From assembly GCF_001687365.1 (NCBI RefSeq), contig NZ_LGLV01000007.1, forward strand, positions 310,001 to 374,000: a DNA stretch of 64,000 bases. The letters are read 5' to 3'. The position numbers were made by a program, and so were the translations under genes. This document shows, piece after piece, positions 17,843 through 27,118 of this stretch. Each line of letters starts with the position of its first letter. The stretch's first letter is position 1. The notes under the pieces were generated by a model, which was not told the DNA's origin, did not search any database, and saw nothing but the letters and a program-made list of their open reading frames with translations. Source of the DNA: Pararhizobium polonicum (GTDB taxonomy: Bacteria > Pseudomonadota > Alphaproteobacteria > Rhizobiales > Rhizobiaceae).

Positions 17843-18451
17843 TTGATCGCGGTCGTGGAAGGTATCAGTGCGGCCGGCAAGACGACGTGGTGTCGAACGC
17901 ACGCGCCAGAGTGCATCGTTCCGGAGACGTTTCCGCCCGATCGTCACCATCAGTCATCGACCGGACTGCCAACTGCACAATATTGGACGGATTGGAATGC
18001 CAAGCGCTGGGCAGACGCTCTTTCCGTCGAGGCGGGCAGGGGCGTTGCGGTTTGCGATACCGATCCGCTGAAACTCCATTATCTTTGGAGCCTAGTGCAG
18101 ATTGGCGAGGCCCCAAAAGCCCAATGGTTGCTGCAGCTTGAAACCACAAGGGCCGCGTTTGCAGCGCGGCGCCTGGGCTTTGCTGATCTTTATCTGGTGA
18201 AGAAAATCGATGCAGCGGTAGCGCGTTTGCAGAGTGACGGTGACACCAAGCGATTGCGAGACAAATTCGATCTTCACGTTCGCCTTCAAGAGCCGCTGAT
18301 CGCTTGGTATCAGTCCTTAGATCGTGTTTTGCCGGAGTGCGTGCTCTGGCACCTGCCGGATATGTTGCCAAGTCGGAAGGACGGTGACCGACGCAACCGG
18401 TACGATTTAGAAGCGTTCGACACTCTCATCCTTTCTCTTCCAGCATTTTGA
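17843..18451 (+). CDS. P-loop kinase-like protein of unknown function
   Basis: 202 residues with a Walker A motif at the N-terminus (VVEGISAAGKTTW) and VCDTDPLKLHYLW around residue 72, like the acceptor/Asp region of small nucleoside or sugar kinases; no membrane part. I use the TTG at 17843 because AGGAGAGGG sits just before it and the P-loop then falls at the N-terminus, as in kinases; an ATG at 17726 would add 39 residues of no clear character. Wording in this stretch is less GC-biased than in its neighbours, which hints at transfer. No close family recognised. Confidence 0.68.
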   Translation: MIAVVEGISAAGKTTWCRTHAPECIVPETFPPDRHHQSSTGLPTAQYWTDWNAKRWADALSVEAGRGVAVCDTDPLKLHYLWSLVQIGEAPKAQWLLQLETTRAAFAARRLGFADLYLVKKIDAAVARLQSDGDTKRLRDKFDLHVRLQEPLIAWYQSLDRVLPECVLWHLPDMLPSRKDGDRRNRYDLEAFDTLILSLPAF

Positions 18452-18477
18452 GCAGCTGTGCTCCGGATGAAGGCTCC

Positions 18478-19479
18478 TCACGCCACCTTTGCCAGCTCCT
18501 GCTGCGCATCCGCAAACAGCCGCACCGATTTCAGCCGTGCATCCATATCGTAGATCGGCATGGAGACGATCAGTTCATCGGCGGCCGTCTGCTCGAGGAA
18601 GCGGTCGAGCTTCGTCTTGATCGTGTCCGGCCCGCCGACGACCGCATAGGTCATGGCGTGATCGACGAAGATCTTTTCGGTTTCGCTCCACAGACCATTC
18701 ATGGTTGCCACCGGTGGCGGAAACTGGCCACGCGCATTGCGCCGCAGCGCCACGAAGGATTGCTGCATCGAGGTGAAGAGGTGGTTTGCCTCGGCATCGG
18801 TGTCGGCCGCGACGCCCATGATGCCGACCATGGCATAGGGCTTATCGAGATATTCCGACGGCTCGAAACGCTCGCGATAGATTTCCAGCGCCGACAGAAG
18901 CATGTCTGGCGCGAAATGCGAGGCGAAGGCGAAGGGCAGGCCGAGCATGCCGGCAAGATGGGCGCTGAAATGGCTGGAACCGAGCAGCCAGATCGGCACG
19001 TTGCTATCGGCGCCGGGCACGGCGATCAGAGCCTGGTCTTCACCGGCCGGGGCCAGCAATGCCTGTAGCTCGACGACATCATTGGGGAAATTGTTGGCGC
19101 TGGCCTCCATGTTGCGGCGAAGTGCCGATGCCGTGCGCATATCGGTTCCGGGCGCGCGTCCAAGACCGAGATCGATACGGCCGGGATAAAGCGCTGCCAG
19201 CGTGCCGAACTGTTCGGCGATCACCAGCGGCGAATGGTTCGGCAGCATGATGCCGCCGGAGCCGACGCGGATCGTCTTGGTGCCGGCGGCCACATGCGAA
19301 ATGACGATCGACGTCGCGGCGCTGGCGATGCCCTTCATGCCGTGGTGCTCGGCCAGCCAGAAGCGCTTGTAGCCGGATGCCTCGGCTTCCTGCGCCAGAC
19401 GGCGGGAGTTGTGCAGGGCCTGGGACGCGTTTGAGCCTTGCGTGATCGGCGAGAGGTCGAGAATGGAAAAAGGGACCAT
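18478..19479 (-). CDS. LLM class flavin-dependent oxidoreductase
   Basis: 333 residues of the bacterial luciferase-like fold. Typical group features are the N-terminal [33 protein letters not shown] around residue 40, then [15 protein letters not shown] and [13 protein letters not shown], all characteristic of the MsnO8-like branch. These enzymes use FMNH2 or F420 to oxidise small molecules; the substrate is unknown. Monocistronic and convergent with the P-loop gene. Confidence 0.92.
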   Translation of the reverse strand: MVPFSILDLSPITQGSNASQALHNSRRLAQEAEASGYKRFWLAEHHGMKGIASAATSIVISHVAAGTKTIRVGSGGIMLPNHSPLVIAEQFGTLAALYPGRIDLGLGRAPGTDMRTASALRRNMEASANNFPNDVVELQALLAPAGEDQALIAVPGADSNVPIWLLGSSHFSAHLAGMLGLPFAFASHFAPDMLLSALEIYRERFEPSEYLDKPYAMVGIMGVAADTDAEANHLFTSMQQSFVALRRNARGQFPPPVATMNGLWSETEKIFVDHAMTYAVVGGPDTIKTKLDRFLEQTAADELIVSMPIYDMDARLKSVRLFADAQQELAKVA

Positions 19480-19594
19480 GGAAAAAGCCTTTGATCAACG
19501 AATTTGATGAAAGTCTATGTAAGAACGAATTTTGCAAATCCAAGGCAGGCGGCGGAGTGGGGATGAAGATCATTGCTTCCTAAAACACGCGGAT

Positions 19595-19609
19595 GTTTTT
19601 GTTTTGTTC
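19595..19609 (+). promoter_or_regulatory. possible LexA (SOS) box upstream of ruvC
   Basis: GTTT-N7-GTTC, one mismatch from the alphaproteobacterial LexA box GTTC-N7-GTTC, 46 bases upstream of the ruvC start. ruvCAB is a known SOS target in this class. Confidence 0.4.
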
Positions 19610-19654
19610 ACATTTTGCTGGCAGCGTCCGGGTATGAGTATTAAGCTTCCGACC

Positions 19655-20167
19655 ATGCAGAACACGATTCGTATCATCGGCATCGATCCAGGCCTCCGGC
19701 GCACCGGATGGGGCATTATCGATACGCTGGGCAACTCCCTGCGCTTCGTTGCCTCCGGTACCGTTACCTCCGATGGCGACATGGATCTGGCCTCGCGGCT
19801 CTGCCAGTTGCATGACGGCCTGTCCGATGTGATCCACACCCATAAGCCCGACGAGGCGGCCGTCGAGCAGACTTTCGTCAACAAGGATGCGGTGGCGACA
19901 CTGAAGCTCGGTCAGGCGCGCGGTATCGCCATGCTGGTGCCGGCGCGCGCCGGGCTGCAAGTGGCTGAATATGCGCCGAATGCGGTGAAGAAGGCCGTCA
20001 TCGGCGTCGGTCACGGCGAAAAGCGGCAGATTCACATGATGCTGAAGATCCTGATGCCCAAGGCCGAATTCAAGGGCGACGACGCTGCCGACGCGCTGGC
20101 GATCGCTATCTGCCACGCGCACAATCGGGGTGGTGCCCGGATGCGGATGGCGGCGCTTGCCGGGTAG
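19655..20167 (+). CDS. ruvC: Holliday junction resolvase RuvC
   Basis: Endonuclease that cuts Holliday junctions in the RuvABC complex. 170 residues. Catalytic acidic residues are in [19 protein letters not shown] and [13 protein letters not shown] start at MQNTIRIIG, as in other rhizobial RuvC; an ATG seven codons upstream is possible. The reading frame ends 55 bases before the vapB start; ruvA follows only after the toxin-antitoxin pair. Confidence 0.96.
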   Translation: MQNTIRIIGIDPGLRRTGWGIIDTLGNSLRFVASGTVTSDGDMDLASRLCQLHDGLSDVIHTHKPDEAAVEQTFVNKDAVATLKLGQARGIAMLVPARAGLQVAEYAPNAVKKAVIGVGHGEKRQIHMMLKILMPKAEFKGDDAADALAIAICHAHNRGGARMRMAALAG

Positions 20168-20201
20168 TTTGTTCTTGACTTGTTCCGCGGTGGCGATTAA
20201 G

Positions 20202-20220
20202 TAATACCTTAGAGGTATTA
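20202..20220. promoter_or_regulatory. vapBC operator
   Basis: Perfect palindrome TAATACC-TTAGA-GGTATTA ending two bases before the vapB ATG. A promoter-like TTGACT (20175-20180) and TAAGTA (20198-20203) with 17-base spacing put the -10 box against the left arm, as expected for autorepression by VapBC. Confidence 0.72.
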
Positions 20221-20222
20221 CC

Positions 20223-20471
20223 ATGCGTGTTACGGAAAAAGGCCAGGTTACCATCCCGAAGAACGTGCGTTCGAACCTTGGTATCGAGCCGGGATCGAGC
20301 GTGGAGTTCATTCTCAAGGGAAACGAGGCTGTGCTGCGCCGCATCGAACCGGCTCAGGCAGGGATCGAGCGCTCGGTTCAGGAGTTTTCCGATCATCTGA
20401 ACCGCCATAAAGGTTCGATGAACCTCGGCGGGATGGACGGAGACGAATTTTATCGGCTTTTGAGGGGCTGA
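20223..20471 (+). CDS. vapB: AbrB/MazE-type antitoxin (VapB)
   Basis: 82 residues. The first 45 form a swapped-hairpin AbrB DNA-binding domain (VTEKGQVTIPKNVRSNLGIEPGSSVEF); the C-terminus (HKGSMNLGGMDGDEFYRLLRG) should wrap the toxin. The TGA overlaps the toxin ATG by one base, giving coupled translation typical of toxin-antitoxin pairs. It neutralises the neighbouring PIN toxin and represses the pair through the palindrome before its start. Confidence 0.88.
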   Translation: MRVTEKGQVTIPKNVRSNLGIEPGSSVEFILKGNEAVLRRIEPAQAGIERSVQEFSDHLNRHKGSMNLGGMDGDEFYRLLRG

Positions 20472-20884
20472 TGGCGACATTGGTCGATACAAATGTGCTG
20501 ATCGATGTGTTTCACACGGGCAGCCCCTTTGAGGAATGGTCGGCTTTCCGGCTGGCGGATGCCAGACGTGAAGGGGCTGTCGTCATCAATCCATTGATCT
20601 ATGCCGAAATGGCTGCTGGTTTCGTCCTGTCATCAACGCTCGATGCGGTCCTGTCGCCGTCTGCTTTTCAGCGGGAGGATTTGCCATGGGAGGCCGCTCA
20701 TGCTGCTGGGCAGGCCTTTTTGAGATACAAAAAATCGGGAGGCGACAAGCGGTCTCCGCTACCGGATTTCTATATCGGCGCTCATGCGGCAGTGCGCGGT
20801 TATCGCATTTTGACCCGCGATCCTGTGCGATACAAACTCTATTTCCCCTCCGTCGAACTGATCACGCCGGAAACCCACCCATGA
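20471..20884 (+). CDS. vapC: PIN-domain toxin (VapC)
   Basis: 137 residues, a predicted Mg-dependent ribonuclease; known VapC toxins cut initiator tRNA or rRNA. The acidic active site is seen in [10 protein letters not shown] (Asp6), [12 protein letters not shown] (Glu) and [21 protein letters not shown] (Asp). The frame is intact, so the pair should be functional. Its stop is 13 bases before ruvA, which means toxin-antitoxin transcripts may read into ruvAB. Confidence 0.88.
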   Translation: MATLVDTNVLIDVFHTGSPFEEWSAFRLADARREGAVVINPLIYAEMAAGFVLSSTLDAVLSPSAFQREDLPWEAAHAAGQAFLRYKKSGGDKRSPLPDFYIGAHAAVRGYRILTRDPVRYKLYFPSVELITPETHP

Positions 20885-20897
20885 AGGATGTTGCGCC

Positions 20898-21515
20898 ATG
20901 ATCGGCAAGCTCAAGGGAACGATCGACGAGATCGGCGACGACCATGTGGTCGTGGATGTTCATGGCGTCGGTTACGTCGCCCATTGCTCGTCAAGGACCC
21001 TGTCGAAGATCGGTTCGCCCGGCGAGGCTGTCGTGTTGTTTATCGAGACCTATGTGCGCGAAGATCAGTTGCGGCTGTTCGGCTTCCTGTCGGCGCTGGA
21101 GCGGGAATGGTTCCGGTTGCTGCAGAGCGTCCAGGGTGTTGGCTCCAAGGTGGCGCTGGCCGTGCTGTCCGTGCTGACGCCCGGCGAACTGGCCAATGCC
21201 ATCGCGCTGCAGGACAAGACATCCGTTTCGCGTGCGCCGGGGGTCGGACCGAAGGTTGCGGTGCGTATCGTCACCGAGCTCAAGAACAAGGCACCGGCCT
21301 TTGCCGGAGAGGCGGCGGCCAATATCGGGCTCAAGCAGGAGCTGGGCGAAGGCGTTGCCTCCGCGCCGGTTTCCGATGCGGTGTCGGCGCTCAGCAATCT
21401 CGGCTACTCGCGCGACCAGGCGGCGAACGCCGTGGCGGCCGCGCTCAAGAATGGCGGGGAGGGGCTGGACAGCGCCAAGCTGATCCGGCTGGGGCTGAAG
21501 GAACTGGCGCGATAG
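20898..21515 (+). CDS. ruvA: Holliday junction branch migration protein RuvA
   Basis: 205 residues. N-terminal OB fold ([26 protein letters not shown]), two helix-hairpin-helix motifs in the middle ([17 protein letters not shown] and [16 protein letters not shown]) and the C-terminal RuvB-binding helices ([19 protein letters not shown]). RuvA tetramers hold the Holliday junction for RuvB. Separated from ruvC by vapBC but followed by ruvB after 39 bases. Confidence 0.96.
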   Translation: MIGKLKGTIDEIGDDHVVVDVHGVGYVAHCSSRTLSKIGSPGEAVVLFIETYVREDQLRLFGFLSALEREWFRLLQSVQGVGSKVALAVLSVLTPGELANAIALQDKTSVSRAPGVGPKVAVRIVTELKNKAPAFAGEAAANIGLKQELGEGVASAPVSDAVSALSNLGYSRDQAANAVAAALKNGGEGLDSAKLIRLGLKELAR

Positions 21516-21554
21516 CGCGTTGCCATTGCGCCCGCAGCATGAGATTGAGTTTTT

Positions 21555-22595
21555 ATGAGTGAAGAGCACAGACTGATCACACCGGAAAAGCGCGGCGAGG
21601 ATCTCGATGCGACGCTGCGGCCGCAATCACTGGACGAGTTTACCGGCCAGGCGGAGGCGCGCGCCAATCTGAAAGTGTTCATCGAAGCGGCGAAGAACCG
21701 TGGCGAGGCGCTGGATCATGTGCTGTTCGTCGGTCCGCCGGGCCTTGGCAAGACGACGCTGGCGCAGATCATGGCCAAGGAACTCGGGGTCAATTTCCGC
21801 TCGACCTCCGGGCCGGTCATCGCCAAGGCGGGCGATCTCGCCGCGCTGTTGACCAATCTCGAAGATCGTGACGTGCTGTTTATTGATGAGATTCATCGTC
21901 TGAGCCCGGCCGTCGAGGAAATCCTCTATCCGGCAATGGAGGATTTTCAACTCGACCTGATCATCGGCGAAGGGCCGGCGGCGCGCTCGGTGAAGATTGA
22001 CCTGTCGAAGTTTACGCTTGTCGCGGCAACGACGAGGCTCGGGCTTTTGACGACGCCGCTGCGCGACCGCTTCGGCATTCCGGTACGGCTGAATTTCTAT
22101 ACCGTCGAGGAACTGGAGCTGATCGTCAGGCGCGGTGCCCGGCTGATGGGGCTTGGCATCACCGATGACGGGGCGCGGGAAATTGCGCGGCGCGCGCGCG
22201 GCACGCCGCGTATCGCCGGGCGGCTGTTGCGCCGCGTACGCGATTTTGCCGAGGTGGCCAAGGCCGAAGCGGTAACCAAGCAGATCGCCGATGAAGCACT
22301 GACCCGGCTTCTGGTCGACAATATGGGCCTAGATCAGCTCGACAAGCGCTATCTCAACATGATCGCCCTCAATTTTGGCGGCGGTCCGGTGGGCATCGAG
22401 ACGATCGCGGCCGGTCTGTCCGAGCCGCGCGATGCGATCGAGGATATCATCGAGCCCTACATGATCCAGCAGGGGTTCATCCAGCGCACGCCGCGCGGGC
22501 GGACGCTGACGGCCAATGCCTGGAAGCATCTGGGACTGGCCATACCCAAGGACCTGGAAGCAACGCAGTTCCGCCTGTTCCAGGAGGAGGATTGA
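21555..22595 (+). CDS. ruvB: Holliday junction branch migration helicase RuvB
   Basis: 346-residue AAA+ motor. Walker [10 protein letters not shown], Walker [11 protein letters not shown], sensor and arginine-finger region [20 protein letters not shown], and a C-terminal winged helix ([18 protein letters not shown]). Full length. Its stop is directly followed by the TTG start of the next gene, so translation is probably coupled. Confidence 0.97.
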   Translation: MSEEHRLITPEKRGEDLDATLRPQSLDEFTGQAEARANLKVFIEAAKNRGEALDHVLFVGPPGLGKTTLAQIMAKELGVNFRSTSGPVIAKAGDLAALLTNLEDRDVLFIDEIHRLSPAVEEILYPAMEDFQLDLIIGEGPAARSVKIDLSKFTLVAATTRLGLLTTPLRDRFGIPVRLNFYTVEELELIVRRGARLMGLGITDDGAREIARRARGTPRIAGRLLRRVRDFAEVAKAEAVTKQIADEALTRLLVDNMGLDQLDKRYLNMIALNFGGGPVGIETIAAGLSEPRDAIEDIIEPYMIQQGFIQRTPRGRTLTANAWKHLGLAIPKDLEATQFRLFQEED

Positions 22596-23468
22596 TTGAT
22601 TTCACGGCGCGGTTTTCTCAGCACGGCCGGCGGTCTCGTGCTTTCGAGCGTGGCGACAGGAGCCTATGCCATCGGTATCGAACCGAACCGGCAGCCCCGC
22701 GTAACGCGCTACAGGCTGGTCCCGAACAATTGGCCGGCCGGATTGAAACTGAAGCTGGTCGTCCTTGCGGATATTCACGCCTGTACGCCCTGGATGTCGC
22801 CCCGGCGGATCGGTGAAATCTGCGAGCAGGCCAACGCGCTTGGCGGCGACATGATCCTGCTGTTGGGGGATTTTCTGTCCGGCATGCGGATCAAGACCGG
22901 TCATGTGGCACCGGAAGATTGGGCGCGCGAGCTTGCCCGGCTCGCCGCGCCGCTCGGCATTCATGCGGTGTTGGGAAACCACGACTGGCTCGACGATCCG
23001 GCTGCAATGGCGGCGAGAAAGGGGCCAACGATCGTTCACCAGGCGCTATCGTCGATCAATGTTCCGGTCTATGACAATCGTGCCAGCCGTTTCGAAAAGG
23101 ATGGTGGGGCGTTCTGGCTTGCAGGACTTGCCGACCAGATCGGACCACGGCCGGGGTTCGACGATTTGCCCGCGACCCTGGCGCAGATCCGCGACGAGGC
23201 ACCCGTTATCCTGATGGCGCATGAGCCGGATGTCTTTCCAACGGTGCCAAAGCGCGTGTCGCTCACGCTTTCGGGCCACACGCATGGCGGACAGATCCGC
23301 CTGTTTGGCTATTCCCCCGTCGTTCCCTCGCGTTTTCGCAACCGGTATGCCTATGGCCATATCATCGAACACGATCGCAACCTGATCGTCTCCGGCGGGC
23401 TTGGTATGTCGGTTCTGCCCATCCGTTTCGGCTCGCCGCCGGAAATCGTCGTCGTGGAACTCGGGTAA
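22596..23468 (+). CDS. calcineurin-like metallophosphoesterase with Tat-type signal
   Basis: 290 residues. The twin-arginine leader (ISRRGFLSTAGG) and hydrophobic stretch suggest export by Tat. Metal ligands are in LADIHAC, LLGDFLSG, LGNHDWLDD, MAHEPD and SGHTHGGQ, so the catalytic set is complete; related YaeI/YkuE proteins act on membrane or lipid phosphate esters. The TTG start at 22596 is supported by GGAGGAGG six to fifteen bases upstream and by the Tat motif; no ATG lies nearby. Confidence 0.88.
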   Translation: MISRRGFLSTAGGLVLSSVATGAYAIGIEPNRQPRVTRYRLVPNNWPAGLKLKLVVLADIHACTPWMSPRRIGEICEQANALGGDMILLLGDFLSGMRIKTGHVAPEDWARELARLAAPLGIHAVLGNHDWLDDPAAMAARKGPTIVHQALSSINVPVYDNRASRFEKDGGAFWLAGLADQIGPRPGFDDLPATLAQIRDEAPVILMAHEPDVFPTVPKRVSLTLSGHTHGGQIRLFGYSPVVPSRFRNRYAYGHIIEHDRNLIVSGGLGMSVLPIRFGSPPEIVVVELG

Positions 23469-23974
23469 TGTCCAAGCGCCGGATGATCCGCATCGATGCT
23501 GCGCCGAAGCGGTTCAATTTCCGCATCGCCGGTCTCGGATTTCGCGAAGGCCATGTGCTCGTCCACCGGGCGACACATGAGGATTTCTGGACATTTCCGG
23601 GCGGGCGCGCGGAGATCGGCGAAACGTCGGCCGAGACGCTGACGCGGGAGATGGTGGAGGAGCTCGGCGTCGAGGTCGCCGTCGGGCGCATGCTGTGGAC
23701 GGTCGAGAATTTTTTCCGTTATGAAAAGCGCGATTATCACGAGATCGGCTTTTACTACCTGATGGACATCCCGGTCAGTTTTCCCTTCCATCCGCATAAG
23801 ATCGTCCACCGTCTGAGGGACGGCAAGAACGATCTCGAATTCAAATGGGCGAAAGCCACCAAAGTGGCCCTGACGGATCTCGATATCCCGCCCTATTTCA
23901 TCGCGGAACAGATCGAAAACTTGCCACAGACGCCGGTCCATATCATCTGGAACGACGGCGATCTCGACCGGTAG
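23468..23974 (+). CDS. NUDIX hydrolase
   Basis: 168 residues with a complete Nudix box (G-x5-E-x7-REMVEELGV, residues about 44-66). These enzymes hydrolyse nucleoside diphosphates linked to other groups; the substrate is unknown. The ATG overlaps the TAA of the phosphoesterase gene (TAATG), so the two are one operon, possibly acting on related phosphorylated compounds. Confidence 0.9.
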   Translation: MSKRRMIRIDAAPKRFNFRIAGLGFREGHVLVHRATHEDFWTFPGGRAEIGETSAETLTREMVEELGVEVAVGRMLWTVENFFRYEKRDYHEIGFYYLMDIPVSFPFHPHKIVHRLRDGKNDLEFKWAKATKVALTDLDIPPYFIAEQIENLPQTPVHIIWNDGDLDR

Positions 23975-23986
23975 GGCTGCCCGCCG

Positions 23987-24904
23987 TCAGGATGCGCTTG
24001 GGCTTCCCGGTTCTTGCTGAACCATGTGCTCGATCGTCTGCCGCAGCAAATCCATCCCTCCGGGCTTCCAGCCCAGTGCCTCGATCTTGCAGGTGCCCAT
24101 GGCATTGCCCGCCATCGTCTCGGCTGGCGGCGGCAAGGGGTGCGGACAGTGCGTGATGCGTTGCAGGATGGACAGGATTGTCCGGGTGTCGGTCAGGATG
24201 TCCGAGACGTTGAAGGTTTCGCCGTTGATGCGCACGGTATCGGATTCCAGCAACAGCCGGACGGCTCTGGCGACATCCTCGCCATGCACTTCGGTGCCGA
24301 CGCGGGGCAGGGTGGGTCTGCCCGCCAGATAATCGTCGAAGAGCGATGCCCATTTGTGTTCCCGGCCCGGTCCGGCGAGGCCGTAGATGCCGGTTGCGCG
24401 CAGGCTCGCAGTGACGAAGCCGTGGCCGCAGAGGGAAAGCAGGCTGCGTTCCGCCTGCAGCTTGACCTCGCCATAAAGCGTATCCGGTCTGCCGTGCATG
24501 TCTTCTGTCAGCAGCACGCCCGGCTCGCCGGGGCCATAGGCGGCGCGGCTCGAGAGGAAGACGCAGCGGCGCACACCGGCATCGCGCGCCGTCTCGAACA
24601 GCCGCACGGTTCCATCCAGATTGGCGTGGCGGAACCCCTGCGGATCGTCGCCTTCGCCGCCGCGATATTTCCCCGGCAGATGGCCGAAGGCGGCATGGAC
24701 GAAATAATAGACGTTGTCGAAAGCCTCGATCTGGTCTGCATCCGGATCAAGCCTGAGCGGCACGAAGGAAACGCTCTTCGAGAAGAAGCCGGGATCGGGG
24801 GGCGTGCGGCCACCGACGGTGACCTTGTAGCCGTTGGCCAGCAGGTGCTCGACGATGAAGCGGCCGGCATAGCCGGTGCCGCCGGAAACGAGAACGCGTG
24901 TCAT
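23987..24904 (-). CDS. sqdC: NAD-dependent epimerase/reductase, SqdC-like
   Basis: 305-residue extended short-chain dehydrogenase: VLVSGGTGYAGRFIVEHLL (GxxGxxG), the SSRAAYG strand with Ser and the TLYGEVK active-site YxxxK. Third gene of a minus-strand operon with the sqdB- and sqdD-like genes, 13 bases after sqdD. In Rhodobacter and Sinorhizobium sqdC belongs to the set needed for normal sulfoquinovosyl diacylglycerol synthesis, although its exact reaction is not settled. I take the ATG at 24902-24904, preceded by AGGAAG. Confidence 0.78.
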   Translation of the reverse strand: MTRVLVSGGTGYAGRFIVEHLLANGYKVTVGGRTPPDPGFFSKSVSFVPLRLDPDADQIEAFDNVYYFVHAAFGHLPGKYRGGEGDDPQGFRHANLDGTVRLFETARDAGVRRCVFLSSRAAYGPGEPGVLLTEDMHGRPDTLYGEVKLQAERSLLSLCGHGFVTASLRATGIYGLAGPGREHKWASLFDDYLAGRPTLPRVGTEVHGEDVARAVRLLLESDTVRINGETFNVSDILTDTRTILSILQRITHCPHPLPPPAETMAGNAMGTCKIEALGWKPGGMDLLRQTIEHMVQQEPGSPSAS

Positions 24905-24917
24905 AAGCTTCCTGATA

Positions 24918-25775
24918 TCAGTCCGGGTTTGGCAGATCGGCAACGTCCGGAATGTTTTCGCCGGTCAGGAAAGCATGCCAGAGATTGATCAGCGGTCGCA
25001 GCCTTTCCGCCTTCGGATGATCGTTTTCCCAAGGTTTTTCATATTGATAATGCAGCACGCCGATCGATGACCAATCCCACAGCGCCGGCATGTTGAACCA
25101 GACATATTGCAGCATGTTCATTGTGACAGGGAGGCCGTGCCAATCCGGGAAGAAATTCTGCAGAAATGTCTGATCGGTGCGCGGCCAGAAAGCATCCGGC
25201 GTGTCCAGCCGTGTGAGCATGGCATCGAAGGTCTGGAGCGAGGGCGTAGCGACGAAAACGCCGGAGTTCAGCCGGTGGAAATCGGCCAGGCTCTCATAGA
25301 CGTTGGGGGCGGCGGAAAATTCGGGATAGGCGAAATAACGGTCGATGTTCTTCAACACCAGCGCGTCGGCATCGATGAAGATGCAGCGCTCGTATTCGGT
25401 CAGCTGCCAGAGACGCAGCTTGCAGAAATTGTCGAGCGGCGAATGGAAGTCCGGTTTGCGCCCCTTGGTGAAGGGGGCTGCGCTGTGAACGTTGTGGCGC
25501 GCATGCCGTTCGTTGAAGCCGTCCGACAGAGGCAGGAGGTCGGTGGCGACGAGCCGGCAGCTGAATTCGGCGAGGGGGTGGAGGCATTCAGGGTTGACGC
25601 CGCCGGTGTGGAGCACGACGATATCGGCGTCCGTTCCCGTCCGCCGTATGGAGCGGGCAAGCGCCGTTGCGCCCATGGCATAATCGGCATTCGTCACCAG
25701 TGTGACGAATGCGTGGTGCGACCCGGCGGGGCGGGAAGGCGGGATGCCCTCTGGAACGGAACCCGGCTGCGTCAT
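24918..25775 (-). CDS. sqdD: glycosyltransferase family 8 protein, SqdD-like
   Basis: 285 residues. A GT-A fold with the metal-binding DAD in CIFIDADALVLKNIDRYF around residue 135 and the glycogenin-like VTLVTNADYAMGATALARSI start. In the sqdBDC operon SqdD transfers sulfoquinovose from UDP-sulfoquinovose to diacylglycerol; that role is inferred from context and fold. The ATG overlaps the sqdB stop (ATGA). Confidence 0.85.
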   Translation of the reverse strand: MTQPGSVPEGIPPSRPAGSHHAFVTLVTNADYAMGATALARSIRRTGTDADIVVLHTGGVNPECLHPLAEFSCRLVATDLLPLSDGFNERHARHNVHSAAPFTKGRKPDFHSPLDNFCKLRLWQLTEYERCIFIDADALVLKNIDRYFAYPEFSAAPNVYESLADFHRLNSGVFVATPSLQTFDAMLTRLDTPDAFWPRTDQTFLQNFFPDWHGLPVTMNMLQYVWFNMPALWDWSSIGVLHYQYEKPWENDHPKAERLRPLINLWHAFLTGENIPDVADLPNPD

Positions 25776-26992
25776 GAAACCGATTTCAGCCTTCTTCCTT
25801 CCGGATCGTGGTTGATCTTGGCGGCGATGTCCTTGGTCCAGGCGGAAACAGCCGGCACGCGGCTGCGATCGACGCGGTAGGCGTATTTCTTGCCGACATC
25901 GACGATTTCCGCAAGCAGGCCATCCTGAAGCGTCGTCGGGTTGAGGCCGAGTTCGCGGAACTTCTCGTTGCGCACGACGAGATCGTTTTCAGCCGCTTCC
26001 TTGCGTGGATTGGGCAGCCAGGCGATCTCCGATCCGGTGAGGCCGGCGATCATCTTGGCGAGATCACGGACTCGGTGCGTCTCGGTCATCTGGTTGAAGA
26101 TTTCGACGCGTGCGCCGCGCTGGGGCGGATTTTTCAGGGCCAGCTCGATGCAGCGTACCGAATCCTGGATGTGGATGAAGGCGCGGGTCTGGCCGCCGGT
26201 GCCGTGCACGGTCAGCGGATAACCGATTGCCGCCTGAATGAGGAAGCGGTTGAGCACGGTGCCATAGTCGCCGTCATAGTCGAAGCGGTTGATCAGCTGT
26301 TCGTGGCGGCGGGTCTGCTCGGTATGCGTGCCCCAGACGATGCCCTGATGCAGGTCGGTGATCCGCAGGGCGTCGTTCCTGGCATAGAATTGGAACAGCA
26401 GCTGATCGAGGCATTTGGTCATGTGGTAGATCGAGCCGGGATTGGCTGGGTAGAGGATTTCCTGGGCGACTGTGCGGCCATCCTGCGCCTCTATGCCAAC
26501 CGGAAGATAGCCTTCGGGAATGGCAGCGCCAACCGTCGAATAGCCATAGACCCCCATGGTGCCGAGATGGACGAGATGCGCATCGAGGCCGATCTCGACC
26601 AGCGCGTTCAGGAGATTATGGGTGGCGTTGACGTTGTTGTTGACCGTGTAGTTCTTGTGGCGGTCGCTCTTCATCGAATAGGGGGCGGCGCGCTGCTCGG
26701 CGAAATGGATGACGGCGTCCGGACGATTGTCCTTGAGCCAGTTTTTCAGAAGTTCGTAATCGCGGGCCAGATCGATCAGGTGGAAATGGATGCGCCGGCC
26801 GGTTTGCGCATGCCAGATACGGGTCCGCTCCTGAATGGAGTCCATCGGCGTCAGCGATTGCACGCCGAGTTCTGTATCGATCCAGCGGCGCGAGAGATTG
26901 TCGAGAATGTGGATGTCATGTCCGGCATCGGACAGATGCAAGGCTGTCGGCCAACCGACAAAGCCGTCACCGCCAAGGACTGCAATCTTCAT
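25772..26992 (-). CDS. sqdB: UDP-sulfoquinovose synthase
   Basis: 406 residues. It makes UDP-sulfoquinovose from UDP-glucose and sulfite, the head-group donor for the membrane sulfolipid SQDG. NAD-binding VLGGDGFVGWPTALHLSD, RRWIDTELGVQSLTP, the FAEQRAAPYSM loop, THGLTMGVYGYS-type segment (HLGTMGVYGYS) and active-site YHMTK are all typical of SQD1/SqdB. The start (26990-26992) has AGGAG at the right distance. First gene of sqdBDC; sulfolipid can replace phospholipid under phosphate limitation in rhizobia. Confidence 0.94.
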   Translation of the reverse strand: MKIAVLGGDGFVGWPTALHLSDAGHDIHILDNLSRRWIDTELGVQSLTPMDSIQERTRIWHAQTGRRIHFHLIDLARDYELLKNWLKDNRPDAVIHFAEQRAAPYSMKSDRHKNYTVNNNVNATHNLLNALVEIGLDAHLVHLGTMGVYGYSTVGAAIPEGYLPVGIEAQDGRTVAQEILYPANPGSIYHMTKCLDQLLFQFYARNDALRITDLHQGIVWGTHTEQTRRHEQLINRFDYDGDYGTVLNRFLIQAAIGYPLTVHGTGGQTRAFIHIQDSVRCIELALKNPPQRGARVEIFNQMTETHRVRDLAKMIAGLTGSEIAWLPNPRKEAAENDLVVRNEKFRELGLNPTTLQDGLLAEIVDVGKKYAYRVDRSRVPAVSAWTKDIAAKINHDPEGRRLKSVS

Positions 26993-27118
26993 GCGCCAAT
27001 CTCCTGTGGGATGGGAAGTCATGCGCTGGTGATAGGAGAACATTGTGACAAACCTGCAATGCTTGCAAAAGCCGTTTGGTTCCTGCACAGGAAAAAGAAT
27101 AATTTTGCGAGGGCGCCT

